From NCBI GenBank assembly GCA_964509885.1, contig CAZDZL010000013.1, positions 1 to 64,000 of the forward strand: a DNA stretch of 64,000 bases. The letters are read 5' to 3'. Each line of letters starts with the position of its first letter. Position 1 is the first letter of the stretch. This stretch comes from Palsa-1447 sp964509885 (GTDB lineage Bacteria; Verrucomicrobiota; Verrucomicrobiia; Opitutales; Opitutaceae). Positions 1-9,354 of the stretch are shown here, one piece after another. The notes under the pieces are model-generated. The model had not been told where the DNA came from, ran no database searches, and saw nothing but the letters and a program-made list of their open reading frames with translations. The position numbers and the translations under genes are program-made.

Positions 1-656
1 AGCACCTTGTCGCCCTTGATGACGATGGCGGAGTCGAGCGAGCCCCCCTTGATCTTGCCGAGCTTCAGGAGCGCCTCGATGTCCTCGTAGATCGTGAACG
101 TGCGCGCGGGCGCGATCTGGGCGAGGTAGGACTCGGGGTCGATGGAGAGCGAGAGGTGCTGGGTGTGGATCCCGCGGTCGTCGGCCGACGTGCAGGAAAT
201 CTTCAGGCCGTCGTGCGGCAGCGCGATGATGGACGAGTTGCCCTTGGTCACCGAGATCGGCGCGTCGAGCGCGTAGTACTCCCGGTCCTTGTCCTGCTCG
301 ACGGGCTCGCCCTCAAGGATGAGGTTCGCGTACGGCCGGGCCGAGCCGTCCATGATCGGGGGCTCCGAGGCGTTCATCTCGACCAGCACGTTGTCGACGC
401 CGCAGCCGCTGAGCGCGGAGAGGACGTGCTCAACCGTGTGGATCTTGACGTGGCCGGACTGGATCGTCGTCGCCCGGACAAGGTCCGTCACGTGGTCCAC
501 CCTGGGCTGTATCTCGGGGGACCCGCTCAGGTCGGTGCGCTTGAAGATGACCCCGTGGTTCACGGCCGCCGGCCGGATCGTGAGCGTCACGGCCTCCCCG
601 GTGTGCAAAGCGTTGCCCTTGATCGTTACAGCGCGCGTCAGGGTCCGTTGCTTCAT
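1..656 (-). CDS. lpxC: UDP-3-O-acyl-N-acetylglucosamine deacetylase (LpxC), 3' part cut by the window edge
   Basis: LpxC is the zinc-dependent cytoplasmic deacetylase that commits UDP-acyl-GlcNAc to lipid A, so the cell has an LPS-type outer membrane. Reading leftward from the ATG at 656, the protein begins MKQRTLTRAVTIKGNALHTG, the classic LpxC N-terminus. The first zinc-ligand motif HTVEHVLSAL follows near residue 75, and the nearby MNASEPPIMDGSA segment is also typical. Only about 218 residues are visible; the rest lies beyond base 1. In several Bacteroidetes, Chlamydiae and Verrucomicrobia relatives LpxC is fused to FabZ, and that cannot be judged here. The gene diverges from the secreted-protein gene at 957. 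Confidence 0.95.
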   Translation of the reverse strand, partial: MKQRTLTRAVTIKGNALHTGEAVTLTIRPAAVNHGVIFKRTDLSGSPEIQPRVDHVTDLVRATTIQSGHVKIHTVEHVLSALSGCGVDNVLVEMNASEPPIMDGSARPYANLILEGEPVEQDKDREYYALDAPISVTKGNSSIIALPHDGLKISCTSADDRGIHTQHLSLSIDPESYLAQIAPARTFTIYEDIEALLKLGKIKGGSLDSAIVIKGDKV

Positions 657-956
657 GGGGCGTCCGGCAGTGTCGGCAAGGCGTGCGGGTCAGCGCAAGC
701 GCGGAGAATTGGCGGTGGGTGGCCCCAAGGGGGCCGCTCGAGGACCGGCAGCGACGATCTGGGATGTTTGACCCAACTCTCCTCCCAAGCTCGGGCTGAA
801 ATTTGCGGAACTCACCCAGCTCCGAACCAACATTGCAAGACGGTCTTGGGAAGCCGCATGTGTAACCCATTTACCCCAAAATGCTAACAAACTGGGCTCT
901 CGGCTTGGCACGGCCAGAGCAAGGGTACGCGGGCCACCCTGCTCCCCACGAACCCC
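657..956. other. divergent intergenic region between lpxC and the gene at 957
   Basis: This 300-base gap separates two divergently transcribed genes, so it should hold both promoters. It contains a less GC-rich stretch around 830-900. I saw no convincing -35/-10 pair, RNA gene or coding region; the open frames crossing it are extensions of frames antisense to lpxC. Confidence 0.5.
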
Positions 957-1856
957 ATGAAAATCACCCCAGCCTTCGCGGTCGTCCTCATGTCCTTGTC
1001 AGGCGGCGCGGCGGCGCTCCCATCGGCGCAGGCCGCGGACGCCGTGGCCATCTCGTCCCGGACTTCGGCCGACTACGTCCGGCCCCGCGGGCCCGACGGG
1101 TCCCCTAGGCCCGAGACATATGCCTTCGGCGACGGCGGGTATTGGGGCGGCCCATTGAGCGACCGCACCATCGACCGGCTCAAGTTCACGGAGATCGCCC
1201 GGGACATCGCGGGTCCCCTCGCCCAACAGAATTACATTCCCAGCAAGAACGCCGGGACGACAAAGCTCCTGGTCATGGTGTACTGGGGCACCACGATCCC
1301 CACCCTCGGCCCCCAGGAATCCGCGACCCTCCAAAACGTCGCCGATGCCGAGAAGCAACTCCAGATTGCCTATGCGAGGCAGGTTCACCGGGGACTCGGC
1401 AAGGGGGAGGAGCACTACGAATGGGACAATCTCATGGCGGCCCTCATGGCTGAGGGGGCGCAGGAGTCCGTCCGGGACAAGGCGGACGGCCTGAACGCGA
1501 TGCTGCTCGGATACGACTCCCTGTGGGACAGCACCTTTGGCGCGCCCTCGGCCTCCCCGCTGGAGCACGAGCGGCGCGACATGCTGAGTGAGCTGGAGGA
1601 GGAGCGCTACTTCGTGATCCTGATGGCCTATGACTTCCAGCTGATGTGGCGGGAGAAGAAGCACAAGCTTCTATGGGAAACCCGGTTCAGCGTGAGCGAG
1701 CGACGCATGGAATTCGACCGCGTCCTGCCGGCGCTCGCGCTGCAGGCCTCGACGTATTTTGGGAGGGACAGCAAGGGCTTGGTCCACGATGAGATCCCCG
1801 TGGGGCACGTTGACATCGGATTGGTAAAGTCGCTTGGGCCCGTGCCTGAAAAATGA
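957..1856 (+). CDS. secreted protein of unknown function
   Basis: A 299-residue protein that I do not recognise as a named family. It starts at an ATG with a clear Sec signal peptide (MKITPAFAVVLMSLSGGAAA, cleavage probably after AQA near residue 26), so it is likely periplasmic or outer-membrane associated. The mature part is mixed alpha/beta with no extra membrane segments. It contains a hydrophobic strand TTKLLVMVYWGTT near residues 100-112 and an acidic helix SELEEERYFVILMAYDFQLMW near 215-235. A KHKLLWETRFSV segment resembles the body of small periplasmic DUF4136-like proteins, but this is not enough to assign it. It stands alone between lpxC and efp. Confidence 0.75.
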   Translation: MKITPAFAVVLMSLSGGAAALPSAQAADAVAISSRTSADYVRPRGPDGSPRPETYAFGDGGYWGGPLSDRTIDRLKFTEIARDIAGPLAQQNYIPSKNAGTTKLLVMVYWGTTIPTLGPQESATLQNVADAEKQLQIAYARQVHRGLGKGEEHYEWDNLMAALMAEGAQESVRDKADGLNAMLLGYDSLWDSTFGAPSASPLEHERRDMLSELEEERYFVILMAYDFQLMWREKKHKLLWETRFSVSERRMEFDRVLPALALQASTYFGRDSKGLVHDEIPVGHVDIGLVKSLGPVPEK

Positions 1857-2055
1857 GGATCGGGCGGACCGGATGACATGGGGCCCTCGAAGATGGGACC
1901 CCGGGGAGGCACCGGGGGCGGCGGGCCAGGTACAGCCGCCGGAAAGCGAGACTGGGGCGCGAGCGCTCGGCGCGGTCGGCTTGACAGCCGGGGCGTCGTC
2001 CTTAGGACTGAACCTTCCCGCACACGAAACGACCCCTCCGATCCGCCACGCAGCC

Positions 2056-2613
2056 ATGCCCGCAGCCAACGACATACGCAAAGGTCAGGTAATCAAGCAT
2101 AACGGCGAGCCCCACCTCGTCATGGAGACCCAGCACCGCACGCCCGGCAACCTGCGCGCGTTCGTGCAGGTGAAGATGCGAAACCTGCGCTACGGCAAGG
2201 CGCTGGACCAGCGCTTCGCGTCGACCGACACGATCGAGGTGCTCCCCACCGACCGCAGGACGCTCGAGTTCAGCTACGCGGACCGCGACTCCTTCGCCTT
2301 CATCGACCCGACGACCTTCGACCAGATCGAGATCACCGCCGAGACGCTCGGCGACGTGAAGAACTACCTGACGGCGGGCGGCAAGGTGGACGTCCTCTTC
2401 GTGAACGAGAAGCCCCTCACGGTCGAGCTGCCCTCGGCGGTCAACCTGAAGGTCATCGAGTCGGCCGACGGGATCCGCGGCGACACGACCAGCAACGTGC
2501 AGAAGCCCGCGAAGCTCGAGACCGGCCTCGTTATCCAGGTGCCCCTCTTCGTCAAGGAAGGCGAGATGGTGCGGGTCGGGACCGCCGACGGCACCTACCT
2601 CGGCCGCGCCTGA
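2056..2613 (+). CDS. efp: elongation factor P, with Asn at the tip of the modification loop
   Basis: EF-P enters the ribosomal E site and relieves stalling at polyproline stretches. The 185-residue length matches the family when translation starts at the ATG encoding MPAANDIRKGQVIKHNGEP; the frame is open further upstream, but that extension shows no homology. The N-terminal KOW-like domain, central OB fold and C-terminal OB fold (LETGLVIQVPLFVKEGEMVR) are all present. The loop reads TPGNLRAF where the E. coli protein has PGKGQAF. The position normally holding the modified Lys (or Arg) is therefore Asn32. I infer an unmodified or differently modified EF-P. The minor pilin at 47655 and the secreted protein at 54890 are proline-rich potential clients. 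Confidence 0.96.
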   Translation: MPAANDIRKGQVIKHNGEPHLVMETQHRTPGNLRAFVQVKMRNLRYGKALDQRFASTDTIEVLPTDRRTLEFSYADRDSFAFIDPTTFDQIEITAETLGDVKNYLTAGGKVDVLFVNEKPLTVELPSAVNLKVIESADGIRGDTTSNVQKPAKLETGLVIQVPLFVKEGEMVRVGTADGTYLGRA

Positions 2614-2617
2614 CCCC

Positions 2618-3811
2618 TCAGGCCAGCCGCGCCCAGAGCACCTTCAGGTAGCGGCTCTCGAGGCAGTTTGAGAACACCGGGTGGTCCGGCCCCGGGCCCG
2701 TGCGGTCCAGGAACTGGAGCCTTCGGCCCAGACGGTGCGCGGCCTTGATCACGTGCTGCTCGAAGTCCTCTAGGCTCAGGAGCCCCGAGCAGGAGCAGGT
2801 GACGAAGATGCCTCCCGGCTTCACAAGGCCGATCGAGAGCTGGTTCAGGTCCTCGTACTTCTGGCGGCCCTCCCAGTTGCCGTGGGCGTCCCGCGTGAAG
2901 ATGAACTTCGGCGGGTCGAGGACGACCAGGTCCCAGGACTCCTTGTTCTGGAACATCTGCCTCGCGTAGGCGAACGCGTCCGCGTGGACGAAGCTCAGGC
3001 GCACCTGGTTCAGGTTCGCATTGCGCCGGGCCTGGGCGATCGACACCTCGTCCAGGTCGACGCTCGTCACCTCCCCCGCCCCTCCGAGCACCTTGGCGCA
3101 CAGGGAGAATCCCCCCGTGTAGCAGCAGAGGTCGAGCACGCGGGCGCCCTTGGCGAACTGGGCGACCCGCTTCCTGTTCTCGCGCTGGTCGCAGAAGAAG
3201 CCCGTCTTGTGGCCCTCCTCGAAGTTGACCTCGTAGCGCACGCCGTTCTCGCGGATCTTGACCGAGCGCGGCGCCGCGGCATTCGTCTCGTTGAAGGTCG
3301 AGGGCTTTATGCCCTCGAGGCTGCCGAGGTCGTGGTCCACCTGGACCCGGGCAAACTTCGTTCCGGCGAGCTCGTGCAGGAGCGGCAGCCACTTGGGGAG
3401 GCGCTGGGCGATGCCGAGCGAGAACACCTCGCAGAGGAGCACGTCGCCGTAGCGGTCGATCGTGAGCCCGGAGAGGCCGTCGCCGTCCGAGTTGACGAGG
3501 CGGTAGGCGTCCGTCTCGGCGTCCAGCTTGAAGAGGTCCCTGCGGAGCGCCACCGCCCGGCGGATCGCCCCGTCGAAGTAGTCCTCGCCGATCGGCCCCG
3601 CGCCGTGCGCGACCACACGCAGCGGGATCTTGGCCCGGGGGTTGAAGAGGCCGGCGCCCACCGGCTCTCCGTTCTTGTCGAAGACGGACACCCAGTCGCC
3701 CGGGCGCGCGTCCGGCGACACCTCGCCGAGCAGCCTCGGGAAGATCGCCGGCTGGAAGGTGACGTACTTGAGCTGCGCCCAGGGCCTAGGCCAGGACGAA
3801 CGGTCGACCAC
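2618..3811 (-). CDS. rlmI: class I SAM-dependent rRNA methyltransferase, RlmI family
   Basis: A 397-residue RlmI-type enzyme, expected to make 5-methylcytosine in 23S rRNA. It has an N-terminal PUA-like domain (about residues 10-85, GDWVSVFDKNGEPVGAGLF), a middle EEHD-like region (LTIDRYGD), and a C-terminal Rossmann methyltransferase with the SAM loop VLDLCCYTGGFSL near residue 225. Motif IV is DPPKF, and the catalytic-cysteine motif is TCSCSG near residue 345. The start is a GTG at 3811. The gene converges on efp with a 4-base gap, so their 3' ends face each other. The exact target base is inferred from E. coli RlmI; some family members act elsewhere. Confidence 0.92.
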   Translation of the reverse strand: MVDRSSWPRPWAQLKYVTFQPAIFPRLLGEVSPDARPGDWVSVFDKNGEPVGAGLFNPRAKIPLRVVAHGAGPIGEDYFDGAIRRAVALRRDLFKLDAETDAYRLVNSDGDGLSGLTIDRYGDVLLCEVFSLGIAQRLPKWLPLLHELAGTKFARVQVDHDLGSLEGIKPSTFNETNAAAPRSVKIRENGVRYEVNFEEGHKTGFFCDQRENRKRVAQFAKGARVLDLCCYTGGFSLCAKVLGGAGEVTSVDLDEVSIAQARRNANLNQVRLSFVHADAFAYARQMFQNKESWDLVVLDPPKFIFTRDAHGNWEGRQKYEDLNQLSIGLVKPGGIFVTCSCSGLLSLEDFEQHVIKAAHRLGRRLQFLDRTGPGPDHPVFSNCLESRYLKVLWARLA

Positions 3812-3833
3812 GGGGCGGAAACGCCGGCTGCCG

Positions 3834-5180
3834 TCAGGCCACCCGCTCGACTATGGCCGGGGGCGGCGTCGGCCGCTTGGGCGCGAGGCGGTAGGCGTTC
3901 TTGAAGAACTCGAGCGCCTGCTCGAGCTTCGCCTCGTCGTTGTAGTGGATCATCATGAGCGGCTCGCCCTGCTTCACCTGGGTGCCGACCTTCTTGATCT
4001 CGGAGACGCCGACGGAATGGTCGATCTTGTCGTGCGGGTGCTCCTTGCCGGCGCCAAGCAGGTGCACGCCGCGGGCGATCATCGCCGCGTTGATGGTGTG
4101 CACGTAGCCGCGCTTCGGGGCGGGAAGCTTCCTGATGTGGCGCGCCTGCGGGAACTTCTCGGGGTGGTCGATGTACGAGGTGTCGCCGCCCTGGGCCCTC
4201 ACGAGCTCCTTGAACTTCTCGAGAGCCGAGCCGTCGGTCAGGTGGCGCTGGACGGTCTGCTTCGCCGAAAGGGTCGAGCCCGCGACGCCCGCCAGCCGGA
4301 CGATCTCCATGCCGAGCTTGAGGACGAGCTCCTTCACGTCCTCGGGTCCCTCTCCGCGCAGGAGCTGGATCGCCTCCTTGACCTCTAGGGCCGTCCCGAC
4401 GGAATCCCCCAGGGGCTGGTTCATGTCCGTCACCAGGGCCACGCAGCGGCGCTTCATGGAGCGGCCGACGCGGGTCATGGAGCGGGCCAGCTGCTTAGCC
4501 TGCTCCAAGTCCTTGATGAAAGAGCCGTTACCCCATTTGACATCGATCACGAGGCCCTCGGCGCCCTCGGCCAGCTTCTTGGAGAGGACGCTTCCCGTGA
4601 TGAGGGGCAGGCTCGGGATCGTGCCCGTGTCCTTGCGCAGCTCGTAGAGCTTGGCGTCCGCGGGGGCCAGGTCCTCGTTCTGGGCGATGATGGCGCCGCC
4701 GATCTTGGCCAGCTGCTGGGCGAACTGCTCGTTCGACATGTGGCCCTTGAACCCGGGGATGGCCGCGAGCTTCTCCAGGGTGTTGATGACGAAGTCGTGC
4801 TCGACGCCGCACATCATCGGGACGACGACGCCGGACGCCATGGCCAAGGGCACGAGGACGAGCGAGGTCTTGTCGCCGACCCCCCCCGTCGAGTACTTGT
4901 CGATCTTGGGCTTGGCAATGTGGGAAAGATCTATCACTTCGCCACTTAGCATCATTTCCTCGGTCAGGTCCGCGGTTTCCTGGGCCGACATCCCCGAGAA
5001 GTAGATCGCCATGGCCAGGGCCGCCAGCTGGTGCAGCGGCATCTCCCCGTCCAGCGTGCTGTCGATGATGTAGCGGATCTCCTCCTGGGTGAACTCCCCC
5101 CCGTCCCTCTTCTTCTCAATCAGGAAATTAAACGTGGGCTTGATGAAGCGCCGGGCTGGGATGGTGCGTTTGCTCGTCAT
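3834..5180 (-). CDS. deoA: thymidine / pyrimidine-nucleoside phosphorylase
   Basis: The enzyme cleaves thymidine (and possibly uridine) with phosphate, giving the base and (deoxy)ribose-1-phosphate for salvage. At 448 residues it has the usual three-part layout: a helical alpha domain with the Gly-rich phosphate loop DKYSTGGVGDKTSLVLVPLA (about residues 93-112), a central alpha/beta domain, and the C-terminal PYNP domain (GYVHTINAAMIARGVHLLGAG onward). The start ATG at 5180 gives MTSKRTIPARRFIKPTFNF. It lies in the same direction as the rlmI-like gene 22 bases downstream and diverges from argS. DeoA and Pdp cannot be distinguished from sequence alone, so substrate range is open. Confidence 0.93.
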   Translation of the reverse strand: MTSKRTIPARRFIKPTFNFLIEKKRDGGEFTQEEIRYIIDSTLDGEMPLHQLAALAMAIYFSGMSAQETADLTEEMMLSGEVIDLSHIAKPKIDKYSTGGVGDKTSLVLVPLAMASGVVVPMMCGVEHDFVINTLEKLAAIPGFKGHMSNEQFAQQLAKIGGAIIAQNEDLAPADAKLYELRKDTGTIPSLPLITGSVLSKKLAEGAEGLVIDVKWGNGSFIKDLEQAKQLARSMTRVGRSMKRRCVALVTDMNQPLGDSVGTALEVKEAIQLLRGEGPEDVKELVLKLGMEIVRLAGVAGSTLSAKQTVQRHLTDGSALEKFKELVRAQGGDTSYIDHPEKFPQARHIRKLPAPKRGYVHTINAAMIARGVHLLGAGKEHPHDKIDHSVGVSEIKKVGTQVKQGEPLMMIHYNDEAKLEQALEFFKNAYRLAPKRPTPPPAIVERVA

Positions 5181-5320
5181 GGAGTAGATGGGCGTAGAGG
5201 AAGGGGTCCCCGAATCGGGGAAAGCGTACGAGCCGATACGATTCTGTTAAAATGTCGAGCCAAAACGGCCCATAGAGTCCGCGCTTGCGCCTGCTGGCGG
5301 CAGGGGGGTTTAGTGCCCCG

Positions 5321-7078
5321 ATGCACCTGGCATTCGACTTGATAGGCGAGCTGGAAAGGGCCCTGGAGGGGGCCGCCCTGGCCGCCGGCGTCGAGCCCGG
5401 GACCTTCGAGCCCGGGGTCAGGACCTCCGACCCCCGCCACGGGGATTTCCAGGCCAACGGGGTGCTCGGCGCCGCCAAGAGGGCCGGAAAGCCCCCCCGC
5501 CCGCTCGCCGAGGCCCTCGTCGCCGCCCTGCCGGCGGACGTCCGGGACGCCTTCGACGTCTCGGTCGCCGGCCCGGGCTTCATCAACTTCACGGCCCGGC
5601 CGGCCATGCTCCTCGCCTGGCTGAAGGCCCACGACTCGAGGCAGGGCCTGGTCACGGGGGCCTCCGCGGCCCACAGGGGCGAGACCTGGGTCGTCGACTA
5701 CAGCTCCCCCAACGCGGCCAAGCAGATGCACGTCGGCCACCTGCGCTCCGCGGTCATCGGCGAGGCCATCTGCCGGATCATCGCCTTCACCGGGGCGCGC
5801 GTCGTGCGCGACAACCACATCGGCGACTGGGGCACGCAGTACGGCAAGCTCATCTGGGCCTGCAAGCGCCACTTGGACGAGGCCGCGCTCGCGCGCGACC
5901 CCATCGAGGAGTTCGAGCGCCTGTACAAGCTCGGCAGCGCCGCAGCCGAGTCCGACCCCGCGGTCATGGAGGAGGCCCGCGCCGAGCTCGTCAGGCTCCA
6001 GGCCGGCGACCCCGGGAGCCTCGCCCTCTGGAGGCGGATCAACGGGGCGAGCCTGGCGGCGTTCCAGAGGATCTACGACAGGCTCGGCATCCGCTTCGAC
6101 GAGACGCTCGGGGAGAGCTTCTACAACGACAAGGTCGAGCGGGTCTACGCCGAGCTCGCGGCCGACGGCATATCCCAGATGAGCGAGGGCGCCCAGGTGG
6201 TGTTCCACCCCGAGCACCCGAGGTTCAAGTCCCAGCCGATGATCGTGCGCAAGTCGGACGGCGCGGCCAACTACGCGACGACCGACCTGGCGACGATCCT
6301 CTACCGCGCCGAGCACTTCAGGGCGAACTGCATCCTCTACGTCGTCGACAAGCGCCAGGGGGACCACTTCGAGCAGCTCTTCCTGACGGCCCGCAAGTGG
6401 TTCGCCGCCCGCGGGCGGCCCGTGCCGCGGATGGAGCACGTGGACTTCGGGACCGTGCTCGGCGAGAACGGCAAGCCGCTGAAGACCCGGGAGGGCGACA
6501 ACATCAAGCTGAGGGACCTCCTCGACGAGGCGGCCGAGCGGGCCTTCGCTCTCGTCACCAGCAAGAGCCCGGACTTCCCCGAGGTCGAGCGCCGCAGGAT
6601 CGCCGAGGTCGTCGGCACGGGCTCCGTCCAGTACGCGGACCTTTCCCAGAACCGGGCGAGCGACTACCTCTTCTCCTGGGACAAGATGATCTCCCTCGAC
6701 GGCAACACCGCGGCCTACCTGCTCTACGCGATCGCGCGGATCCGCTCCATCTTCCGGCGCCACGGGCTCGCGTGCGGCGACCCCGCGGCGGAGTCCGGGG
6801 CCGACGCGTTCCAGACGCCGGGCGAGGCCGCGCTCGCCCGGAGGCTCGTCAAGTTCGCCGACGCCATCCGCCTCGCGGCCGAGACGCTCTCCCCCCACTT
6901 CCTCTGCCTCTACCTCTACGAGCTCGCGGGGGAGTTCAGCACGTTCTACAGCGCCGACAAGGTGATCGTCGACGACCCCGTCGTGCGGGCGCGACGCCTG
7001 CTGCTCTGCGCGCGCACGCTCCTCATGCTGGAGACGGGCCTGGAGCTCCTCGGCCTGCGCACGCTGGAGCGGATGTAG
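5321..7078 (+). CDS. argS: arginyl-tRNA synthetase
   Basis: Class I aminoacyl-tRNA synthetase that charges tRNA-Arg in the cytoplasm. An N-terminal tRNA-recognition domain (about residues 1-110, ending GPGFINFTARP) precedes the Rossmann core. The HIGH-type signature is KQMHVGHLRSAVIG, preceded by DYSSPNAAK. The C-terminal DALR anticodon-binding domain has LYLYELAGEFSTFY near the end. The second class I signature is reduced to GKPLKTREGDNIKL, as in many ArgRS proteins that lack canonical KMSK. I chose the ATG at 5321 (MHLAFDLIGELERAL, 585 residues) over the upstream in-frame TTG at 5285 because ArgRS homologues begin there. Confidence 0.96.
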   Translation: MHLAFDLIGELERALEGAALAAGVEPGTFEPGVRTSDPRHGDFQANGVLGAAKRAGKPPRPLAEALVAALPADVRDAFDVSVAGPGFINFTARPAMLLAWLKAHDSRQGLVTGASAAHRGETWVVDYSSPNAAKQMHVGHLRSAVIGEAICRIIAFTGARVVRDNHIGDWGTQYGKLIWACKRHLDEAALARDPIEEFERLYKLGSAAAESDPAVMEEARAELVRLQAGDPGSLALWRRINGASLAAFQRIYDRLGIRFDETLGESFYNDKVERVYAELAADGISQMSEGAQVVFHPEHPRFKSQPMIVRKSDGAANYATTDLATILYRAEHFRANCILYVVDKRQGDHFEQLFLTARKWFAARGRPVPRMEHVDFGTVLGENGKPLKTREGDNIKLRDLLDEAAERAFALVTSKSPDFPEVERRRIAEVVGTGSVQYADLSQNRASDYLFSWDKMISLDGNTAAYLLYAIARIRSIFRRHGLACGDPAAESGADAFQTPGEAALARRLVKFADAIRLAAETLSPHFLCLYLYELAGEFSTFYSADKVIVDDPVVRARRLLLCARTLLMLETGLELLGLRTLERM

Positions 7079-7128
7079 ATCAAAACGCGCTTGCCGACGC
7101 CGCCCCCGGCAACCACCCTGCCCCACGC

Positions 7129-7878
7129 ATGGCCACGCAGGAGTACTACATTCGCGAGGCCTCTGAAAACGAGGCGCGGGGACCGTTCAACATGGAGCAG
7201 CTGGTCTCGCTCGCCGAGACGGGCCAGGTGACCCCGGAGACGCTCTGGTACGACCCGGCCCTGGAGGACTGGGCCCAGATCGCCTCGAGCGACGACCTGA
7301 AGGCGGCGATCTTCCCGGAGAAGAGGAAGCTGCGCATGAAGGTGAAGGAGGCCGTCCCCACGACGAAGCAGTCGGACTCGATGGCGCCCATCACGGTCGA
7401 GGACATGCTCGCGGGCGCCGAGGGGCGCACGTCCGAGACGAAGGACAAGATCGACCCGAGGATCATGCAGGCCCACGCCGCGAGGATCGGCATGTGGTCG
7501 GCCGTCGTCTGCATGGTGCTCGCCGCCGCAGGCGAGATCCTGCCGGTCGCGGACGCCATCGCCGCGATGGACGTGGGCAAGATCCTCGCCCAGCCGCTCG
7601 TCTTCCTCGGCGCCGCCGACCTCTTCATGGCGGTGATGCTGGGCCTCGGCGTCGTGCAGTTCTACCCGATGGTGCGCTTCCGCGCGTCGCTCGGCCTCGG
7701 CCTCTTCGGCTTCATGTTCTTCGTCCTCGGGACCCCCATGGCGCTCCTCGCTGAGGCCGCGGGGGCCGTGGGCTTGTACCTGGCCACGGTCTGGATCGAC
7801 ATGATGCCCGTCCTCGTCGTGTCCGCGCTCGGGGTCCTCGGGTCGGCGGCGACGGCGTACTTCCTGCTGTCGAGCTGA
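7129..7878 (+). CDS. GYF_2 (DUF4339) domain membrane protein
   Basis: A 249-residue protein with an N-terminal GYF_2 domain (about residues 4-55, YYIREASENEARGPFNMEQL onward with the typical WYDPALEDWAQI). A charged linker follows, then four or five hydrophobic segments between about residues 120 and 248 (for example VVCMVLAAAGEIL, LVFLGAADLFMAVMLGLGVV and LGLFGFMFFVLGTPMALLA). GYF_2 domains occur at the cytoplasmic end of many bacterial membrane proteins and are thought to bind partners; a specific role is not known. The gene starts 50 bases after argS and is followed after 7 bases by the YihY gene, so the two probably share a message. Confidence 0.85.
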   Translation: MATQEYYIREASENEARGPFNMEQLVSLAETGQVTPETLWYDPALEDWAQIASSDDLKAAIFPEKRKLRMKVKEAVPTTKQSDSMAPITVEDMLAGAEGRTSETKDKIDPRIMQAHAARIGMWSAVVCMVLAAAGEILPVADAIAAMDVGKILAQPLVFLGAADLFMAVMLGLGVVQFYPMVRFRASLGLGLFGFMFFVLGTPMALLAEAAGAVGLYLATVWIDMMPVLVVSALGVLGSAATAYFLLSS

Positions 7879-7885
7879 CCGCGAA

Positions 7886-9304
7886 ATGGCGCTCCTGGGC
7901 ACTCGCAGCAGGCTCGGGCGCCTCTGGAACCAGGACATCTGGCAGGCCTCCATCCTCAACGAGCGCTCCCCCCGGGGGTGGCTCTATGCCTCCCTGCGGG
8001 TCGTCTCGACCATGGCGACGACGTTCACCGAGACGAAGACGGCCAGCCGGGCGGCGGACCTGAGCTTCAGCTCCCTGCTCGGCCTCGGGCCCCTGATCGC
8101 CATCGGCATGCTCGTCGCCTCGACCCTGTTCGGGCAGAACAACCCGAACCTGGCCGTCGACGCGCTCAACCGGCTGATCACCTTCGTCGCGCCGCAGCTC
8201 TACCAGTACGAGAGCCTGGACAACGGGGGCAAGGTCCCCGTCAACCCGCAGCTCGTGGAGATGATCAACGGCTTCATCAAGGGCGCCCGCTCCGGCACCG
8301 CCGGCGTCGTCGGCGCCATCCTGCTGGTCGTGATCGTCCTCTTCCTCTTCAAGTCGATCGAGGACGCCTTCAACGACATCTGGGGCGTCAGGCGGGGGCG
8401 CACGCTCCTCATGCGCGTGGCCTTCTACTGGACCGTCCTGACGCTCGGCGGCGTCCTCTTCTTCGCCGCCGTGGCGCTCCTCGGGGCCGGCGCCTTCGCG
8501 AACGTGTTCGTCGGCAGGCTCCCCTTCGGCTCCGAGATCGTGCGCATGCTGCGCTGGTCGCTGCCGTCCTTCTCCTTCCTGGTCCTCGTCTGCGTGCTGG
8601 CGGTCTTCTACCGGGCCATCCCGAACACGAAGGTGAAGTGGGGTGCGGCGGCGGCGGGCGCGTTCGCGGTGGCGCTCCTCCTTACGGCGAACAACTTCCT
8701 GCAGTTCCTCTACATGGAGCGCGTGCTGCTGACGCGCAGCCTCTTCGGCTCCCTGGGGATCATCCCGGTCCTGATGTTCGGGCTGTGGATATTCTGGATC
8801 TTCGTCCTCATCGGGGGCCAGATCAGCTACGCCGTCCAGAACGTCCACGTGCGCAACAGCAGGCTCGCGTGGGGCAGCCTGAGCGACGCGAACCGCGAGC
8901 GCCTCTCGCTCGGCGTCCTGATGGCGATCTGCCGGCGCTTCCACGCCTCCGGGCCGCCGATATCCGGCTCGGAGCTCGCGGCCGCGGTGCGCCTGCCGAC
9001 CCAGGTCCTGAACGAGTGCCTGAACCGGATCGTCGCCGCGGGGTTCGTGATGGCCGTGCCGCCGCCCGTGGGCTCCAGGTCGACGGACGTCCACTACCAG
9101 CCCACCCGCCCGCTGAACCGGATCACGCTGCTTGAGTTCAAGCTGGCGGCGGAGAACCTCGGCGCGGCGACGCCCGCGGGCTCGCTCGGGATGGACGACC
9201 CGCTGGTCGGCGAGTTCGAGGCCGCCCTCGGGCGCCTCGGCGAGGAGGGGTTTTTCCGCAAGTCGGTCGACGAGCTCCTCTCCCGGGGGCCCGCGTCCAA
9301 ATAA
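7886..9304 (+). CDS. YihY/BrkB family integral membrane protein
   Basis: A 472-residue member of the YihY/virulence factor BrkB family (formerly and wrongly called RNase BN). About six membrane segments lie between residues 60 and 320, including AGVVGAILLVVIVLFLF, VLTLGGVLFFAAVALLG, FSFLVLVCVLAVFY and IPVLMFGLWIFWIFVLIGGQ. The family signature regions TASRAADLSFSSLLGLGPL and SIEDAFNDIWGV are present. About 150 C-terminal residues after the last membrane segment look like a winged-helix region (GVLMAICRRFHASGPPISGS onward), as in long YihY proteins. The transport substrate of the family is not established. It directly follows the GYF_2 membrane protein. Confidence 0.9.
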   Translation: MALLGTRSRLGRLWNQDIWQASILNERSPRGWLYASLRVVSTMATTFTETKTASRAADLSFSSLLGLGPLIAIGMLVASTLFGQNNPNLAVDALNRLITFVAPQLYQYESLDNGGKVPVNPQLVEMINGFIKGARSGTAGVVGAILLVVIVLFLFKSIEDAFNDIWGVRRGRTLLMRVAFYWTVLTLGGVLFFAAVALLGAGAFANVFVGRLPFGSEIVRMLRWSLPSFSFLVLVCVLAVFYRAIPNTKVKWGAAAAGAFAVALLLTANNFLQFLYMERVLLTRSLFGSLGIIPVLMFGLWIFWIFVLIGGQISYAVQNVHVRNSRLAWGSLSDANRERLSLGVLMAICRRFHASGPPISGSELAAAVRLPTQVLNECLNRIVAAGFVMAVPPPVGSRSTDVHYQPTRPLNRITLLEFKLAAENLGAATPAGSLGMDDPLVGEFEAALGRLGEEGFFRKSVDELLSRGPASK

Positions 9305-9354
9305 AGCGTTGCCAGCCCCCGGGGGCGGCCTAGCCTTCGGTCCCTTTTACCCAA

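Noticed and set aside
5177..7126. 649-codon minus-strand open frame
   Set aside because: Exactly antisense to argS, which has all synthetase motifs.
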